Below are positions 60,712 to 64,000 of a stretch of DNA of 64,000 nucleotides, piece after piece. The stretch comes from DASTPP01 sp035762175 (GTDB lineage Bacteria; Myxococcota_A; Polyangia; Polyangiales; Polyangiaceae). The notes beneath the pieces are model-generated. The model had not been told where the DNA came from and made no database searches. It worked only from the letters and a program-made list of their open reading frames with translations. The position numbers were made by a program, and so were the translations under genes. Position 1 is the stretch's first letter, and each line of letters starts with the position of its first letter. Location of the stretch: contig DASTPP010000161.1 of NCBI GenBank assembly GCA_035762175.1, forward strand, positions 56,884 to 120,883. The letters are read 5' to 3'.

Positions 60712-62589
60712 ATGATTGTATCGAAGGCGGTGACGTCGAAGCCCCACGCGCCCCCCGCCACCGACCCGGTGGCCCGCATCGCGCAGCTCGAAGCCGAGCT
60801 CGCGCAAGAGCGGCGGGCCTCGCGCGCGCTGCGCGAGGTGGGCACGGCCGTGGGGTCGGTGGTCGACCTCGATCAGATCCTCGAGCTGATTCTGGCCAAG
60901 GTGCGCGAGGTGCTCGAGGCCGACCGCGCCACGCTCTTTCTGCTCGACGAGGGGCGCCGCGAGCTGGTCAGCCGCGTGACGACGGGCGAGGGCGTGCGAA
61001 CGCTGCGGGTCAAGGTGGGCCGGGGCATCGCGGGCCTCGTCGCCAAGGCGGGCCGGCCGCTGCGCATCCGCGACGCGTACGAAGACGCGCGCTTCCTGCG
61101 CGACTCCGACGAGCTGACGGGCTACCGCACGCGCGCGGTGCTCGCCGCCCCGCTCAAGAACCACCTCGGGCGCATCGTGGGGGTCATCCAGGCGCTCAAC
61201 AAGCAGGGCGACGGCGAGTTCTCGGCCGAAGACGAAGAGCTCTTGACGGCGCTCGCGACGCAGGCCGCCGTCACCATCGACAACTCGCGCCTCTACCTCT
61301 CGGCCCTGCAGAAGAACATGCAGCTCGTCGAGACCAAAGAGCAGCTCGAGCGGCGCGTGCGCGACCTCGAGCTGCTCTTCGACCTCGAGAGCTCGATGGC
61401 GCGCGCCGCCACGCTCGAAGACGTGCTGCACGCCGCGCTCGCGCAGGCGACCCACGCCTGCGACGCCGGCTCGGGCGCCGTCCTCCTGCCCGACGAAGAG
61501 ACCGAGGCCTCGGCCGCCTACTTCCACGAGGCCCAGGCCCCCTCCGCGCCGCTCAAGCGGCTGATGATGAGCCCGGGCGAGGGCTTCCTCGGCTCGGTCA
61601 TGCTCACGGGGCGCGCCGCGCGCGAGTCCGACATCCCCTTCGACCGCGAGGGCGCCGCCCGCACCGACCGCGCCGTGGGCCAGCACACGACCTCCGCCCT
61701 CGGCGCCCCGCTCGAGGGCCAAGACGGCCGCCGCCTCGGCGCCATCGCCCTCTACAACAAGGGCGGCGGGCGGCCCTTCTCCGACGAAGATTTGAGCCTC
61801 CTGCGCCTGGTCGCCGCCAACGTCTCGACCGCGGTGCAGCTGCACCGCTCGCGCACCAGCCAAGAGCGCGCCAAGCGCCTGACCGCGATCGGCCAGCTGC
61901 TCTCGGGCGTCATCCACGATTTGAAGACCCCGCTCGCCGTCATCAGCGGCTACCTGCAGCTGATGGCCACGACCGCCGACGAAGACGAGCGGCGCGGCTA
62001 CGCCGTGCTCGTGCAGCGGCAGTTCGAGCAGATCCGGCAGATGCAGCGCGAGGTGCTCGAGTTCGCCCGGGGCGAGAAGTCGGTGCTCGTGCGGCGCGTG
62101 TACCTGCAGCCCTTCATGCGCAACCTCGAGCAGTCGGTCCGGCCCCTCCTCGAGGGCCGGCCCGTCGCGCTCTCGGTGCGCTCCGACGACCCGGGCACCG
62201 CCCGCTTCGACGAGGGCAAGATGTGCCGCGCGCTCGACAACCTCGCGCGCAACGCCCTCGACGCGATGGGCGAGCGCGGCGGCGAGCTCGCCCTGCGCGC
62301 CTACCGCGAGGGCGACGAGCTCGTCTTCGCCGTCAGCGACACCGGCCCCGGCATCCCCGACGCCATCCGCGGCCGGCTCTTCGAGTCGTTCGTCACCAGC
62401 GGCAAGAAGGGCGGCACCGGCCTCGGCCTCGCCATCGTCAAGAAGATCGTCACCGAAGAGCACGGCGGCCGCGTCGAGGTCGAGACGGGCGCGCGCGGCA
62501 CCACCTTCCGCCTCTTCGTGCCCCAGGCCGCCGCGGCCGCCGAGGCCGCCGCGGCCGCCGAGGCCGCCGAGGCCGAAGGCGGGGGCTGA
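60712..62589 (+). CDS. GAF-GAF sensor histidine kinase
   Basis: The 625-residue cytoplasmic protein has a short coiled-coil start (about 20-45) and two GAF domains (about 50-190, LDQILELILAKVREVLEADRA...; and about 220-370). A HisKA domain carries the phospho-acceptor in SGVIHDLKTPLAVI (about 400-413), and a HATPase domain follows (about 500-615, NLARNALDAMGERGG, SDTGPGIP, GGTGLGLAIVKKI). The C-terminus is an Ala/Glu tail. ATG 60712 lies 97 bp from the divergent HEAT-like gene. It is in the same frame as the kinase at 57.5 kb with no stop between, but 58.9-60.6 kb is antisense to a better gene, so I treat it as separate. No response regulator is adjacent. Confidence 0.92.
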   Translation: MIVSKAVTSKPHAPPATDPVARIAQLEAELAQERRASRALREVGTAVGSVVDLDQILELILAKVREVLEADRATLFLLDEGRRELVSRVTTGEGVRTLRVKVGRGIAGLVAKAGRPLRIRDAYEDARFLRDSDELTGYRTRAVLAAPLKNHLGRIVGVIQALNKQGDGEFSAEDEELLTALATQAAVTIDNSRLYLSALQKNMQLVETKEQLERRVRDLELLFDLESSMARAATLEDVLHAALAQATHACDAGSGAVLLPDEETEASAAYFHEAQAPSAPLKRLMMSPGEGFLGSVMLTGRAARESDIPFDREGAARTDRAVGQHTTSALGAPLEGQDGRRLGAIALYNKGGGRPFSDEDLSLLRLVAANVSTAVQLHRSRTSQERAKRLTAIGQLLSGVIHDLKTPLAVISGYLQLMATTADEDERRGYAVLVQRQFEQIRQMQREVLEFARGEKSVLVRRVYLQPFMRNLEQSVRPLLEGRPVALSVRSDDPGTARFDEGKMCRALDNLARNALDAMGERGGELALRAYREGDELVFAVSDTGPGIPDAIRGRLFESFVTSGKKGGTGLGLAIVKKIVTEEHGGRVEVETGARGTTFRLFVPQAAAAAEAAAAAEAAEAEGGG

Positions 62590-62598
62590 GCGCGCGCC

Positions 62599-63312
62599 GT
62601 GCGCGTCACCCTCAACGTCGACCTCGGCGAGGCGCCCGGCGAGCCCGACGAGCTCTACGCCCTCGCCGACCAGGCCAACGTCGCCTGCGGCGGGCACGCC
62701 GGCGACCCCGACAGCATCGAGCGCGCCTGCCGCCTCGCGCTCGCCGCCGGCGCCCGCGTCGCCGCCCACCCCTCGTACCCCGACCGCGAGCACTTCGGCC
62801 GCCGCAGCCTCGCCCTGCCGCCCGACGACCTCGCCCGCTCGCTGCGCGCGCAGTGCGCCGCCCTCGCCGCCGCCGCCCGCCGCCTCGGCCTCGCCGCCGC
62901 CGCCGTCAAGCCCCACGGCGCGCTCTACCACGACGCCGCCACGAGCCCCGCGCTCGCCGCGCTCGTCGTGCGCGCCTGCCGCGAGGGCCTCGGCCTGCCC
63001 CCCGGCGCGCCCCTCGCCTACGTCGGCCCGCCCGCCGCCGAGCCCGCCGCCCCGCCCGACGCCCCCCTCGCCTACCTCGCCGAGGGCTTCGCCGACCGCG
63101 CCTACGAGCCCGACGGCTCGCTCCGGCCCCGCTCGGCCCCGGGCGCCCTGCTCACCGACCCGGCCGCCTGCGCCGAGCAGGCCCTCGCCCTCGCCCGCTC
63201 GGGCCGCTTCCGAACCCTCTGCGTGCACGGCGACACGCCCGGCGCCGTCGCCATCGCCCGCGCGGTGCGCCGCGCCCTCGCCGAGCAAGGCCTGCTCGAG
63301 GCGCGCGGTTGA
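62599..63312 (+). CDS. pxpA: 5-oxoprolinase subunit A (LamB/YcsF family)
   Basis: PxpA works with PxpB and PxpC to open 5-oxoproline to glutamate with ATP. The 237-residue protein has DLGE at the N-terminus, QANVACGGHAGDPDSI (about 28-43), AAHPSYPDREHFGRR (about 56-70), VKPHGALYHD (about 98-107), EGFADRAYEPDGSLRPRS (about 160-177) and CVHGDTPGAV (about 212-221). The GTG at 62599 begins 9 bp after the sensor kinase stop, so co-transcription is likely. The partners usually follow pxpA, but here a repeat and a transposase gene follow. Confidence 0.92.
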   Translation: MRVTLNVDLGEAPGEPDELYALADQANVACGGHAGDPDSIERACRLALAAGARVAAHPSYPDREHFGRRSLALPPDDLARSLRAQCAALAAAARRLGLAAAAVKPHGALYHDAATSPALAALVVRACREGLGLPPGAPLAYVGPPAAEPAAPPDAPLAYLAEGFADRAYEPDGSLRPRSAPGALLTDPAACAEQALALARSGRFRTLCVHGDTPGAVAIARAVRRALAEQGLLEARG

Positions 63313-63329
63313 CGGTCTGGGCTGCTGGC

Positions 63330-63515
63330 GAGGCGCCGGGGTGCCCCGCACTGAAGTACGGGGCACGGCGTGACCCTTTCGTGCGGCTTGAGCTCGGCAC
63401 CGATTCGGCGCGCAAAGCCCGGCCCTCGGTGGGGCCGGGCTCCCGCGGGCTCCGGCTTCCGGGCGAGCGCCGAAGGCAGCTCGCGGCGAGGGAGCCCGGC
63501 CCCACCGAGGGCCCT
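63330..63515 (+). repeat. Hairpin element copy C next to a transposase gene
   Basis: A first hairpin lies at 63339-63364 (GTGCCCCG/CGGGGCAC). The family core CACCGATTCGGCGCGC is at about 63397-63410. A perfect 24-bp inverted repeat follows (63419-63442 with 63488-63511). The order and core sequence match copies A and B, although the arms differ. A T-rich run (63527-63535) and the transposase start follow. Confidence 0.82.
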
Positions 63516-63564
63516 AGGGATTGGTCACTTTTTTTCCTTGCCCGGCGGTCGGCTAGGCTGCGGG

Positions 63565-64000
63565 GTGGATGCCGCCGCCTTCGCCCCCTTCGACCCCGAC
63601 GCCCTGTTCGCCGACGCGCCCTACAGCCGCCCGATCCGCCGGCGCCTCGGCGCCGTCGTGCGGGCGCTCGCCGCCCGCCCCGACGCCTCCTTCCCCCGTG
63701 CGCTCGGCCCCGCCGGCTATCGCGCCGCTACGCGCCTGTGGCACAACCCGCGCGTGCTCGAGCGCCTGCCCTTCGACGAGGTCTTCGAAGCCGCCGCCGC
63801 CCGCCTGCCCGCCGGCGAGGACGTGGTCGTCGCCCACGACACGACCGACTTCGTCTTCCCCGCGCTCGCCGAGCGCGAAGGGCTCGAGCCGATGCCGGGC
63901 GGCACGGCGCGCTTCCGCGGCCACCTGAGCCTGGCGGTGGGCGCGGGGCCGGTGCGCGCGGCCTTCGGGCCGCTCGCCTTCGAGCCCATCGCGCGCGGCC
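63565..64000 (+). CDS. IS4/Tn5-type transposase, N-terminal part
   Basis: The frame opens with GTG 63565 (VDAAAFAPFDPDALFAD) and is still open at the window end; 145 codons are visible. LWHNPRVLERL and VVVAHDTTDFVFPA are family marks, the latter holding the first catalytic Asp of the DDE triad (as in Tn5 QDTT). GHLSLAVGAGPVRAAFGPLAF continues the pattern of these proteins. The remaining catalytic residues lie outside. Base composition is like the host, so this is not a very recent arrival by that measure. The left inverted repeat of the IS is not clear. Confidence 0.78.
   Translation, partial: MDAAAFAPFDPDALFADAPYSRPIRRRLGAVVRALAARPDASFPRALGPAGYRAATRLWHNPRVLERLPFDEVFEAAAARLPAGEDVVVAHDTTDFVFPALAEREGLEPMPGGTARFRGHLSLAVGAGPVRAAFGPLAFEPIARG

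Noticed and set aside
55147..62589. A single open frame of about 2,480 codons on the plus strand covering the kinase and GAF kinase
   Set aside because: Large parts are antisense to pgeF, the glycosyltransferase and the HEAT-like gene, whose sequences have real domains. High G/C third positions keep antisense frames open by chance.
63569..63928. A plus-strand frame starting MPPPSPPSTPTPC near the right end
   Set aside because: It is the +1 shadow of the transposase frame, which contains the HDTT catalytic region and family-like sequence.

Overview
The window is about 75% GC with very strong G/C third-position bias and dense gene packing. It carries many lipoproteins, two eukaryotic-like Ser/Thr kinases with C-terminal membrane segments, glycine-rich secreted proteins and orphan sensor kinases. 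Together these point to a myxobacterium-like member of the Myxococcota (Polyangia-type). That assignment is inference from gene content and base composition; no rRNA or tRNA gene is present to confirm it.

Layout. 1-10.3 kb: a cut-off lipoprotein, a PLP enzyme overlapping glgA, a membrane protein, a fatty-acid-hydroxylase-like enzyme, a lipoprotein, and an ECF sigma/FecR-like regulatory pair. 10.4-14.1 kb: a nucleoside/base salvage operon (purine nucleoside phosphorylase, cytidine deaminase, amidohydrolase, quinone oxidoreductase) with translationally coupled genes. 14.2-21.8 kb: a DUF1993-like protein, an MscS channel with a cyclic-nucleotide-binding domain, an M28 peptidase, gltX, a CPBP-like membrane protein and a solitary adenine methylase. 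21.8-25.1 kb: a lower-GC patch, a lytic transglycosylase bracketed by inverted copies of a hairpin-rich repeat, and lysine 2,3-aminomutase. 25.1-37.6 kb: lipoproteins, UvrD-type helicase, oligoribonuclease, MutT, YqgE, an ACE-like M2 peptidase, a DUF3105 lipoprotein, a winged-helix-like protein, and a histidine kinase whose PAS domain carries the chromophore-pocket residues of photoactive yellow protein. 37.6-48.5 kb: GluQ-RS, a TPR lipoprotein, Lgt, a HAD phosphatase, a Ser/Thr kinase and NAD-dependent DNA ligase. 48.5-64 kb: two paralogous cysteine-rich lipoproteins, a 2-oxo-acid dehydrogenase E2, a metzincin-like lipoprotein, a glycosyltransferase-TPR protein, PgeF, a second Ser/Thr kinase, a HEAT/TPR-like membrane protein, a GAF-GAF histidine kinase, PxpA, and the start of an IS4/Tn5-type transposase.

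The most unusual content is non-coding. At least four copies of a 130-320 bp element built from several hairpins occur at 22.0, 22.9, 58.7 and 63.3 kb. In these copies hairpin arms change together so that pairing is kept. Short tandem-repeat arrays (units about 19-44 bp) lie next to many genes; two of them repeat the end of the neighbouring gene including its stop codon (uvrD, mutT), and one forms an in-frame proline-rich tail on glycogen synthase. Two genes (DUF3105 and the second Ser/Thr kinase) have no in-frame stop where their conserved domains end; at the kinase, one of the hairpin elements sits exactly there.
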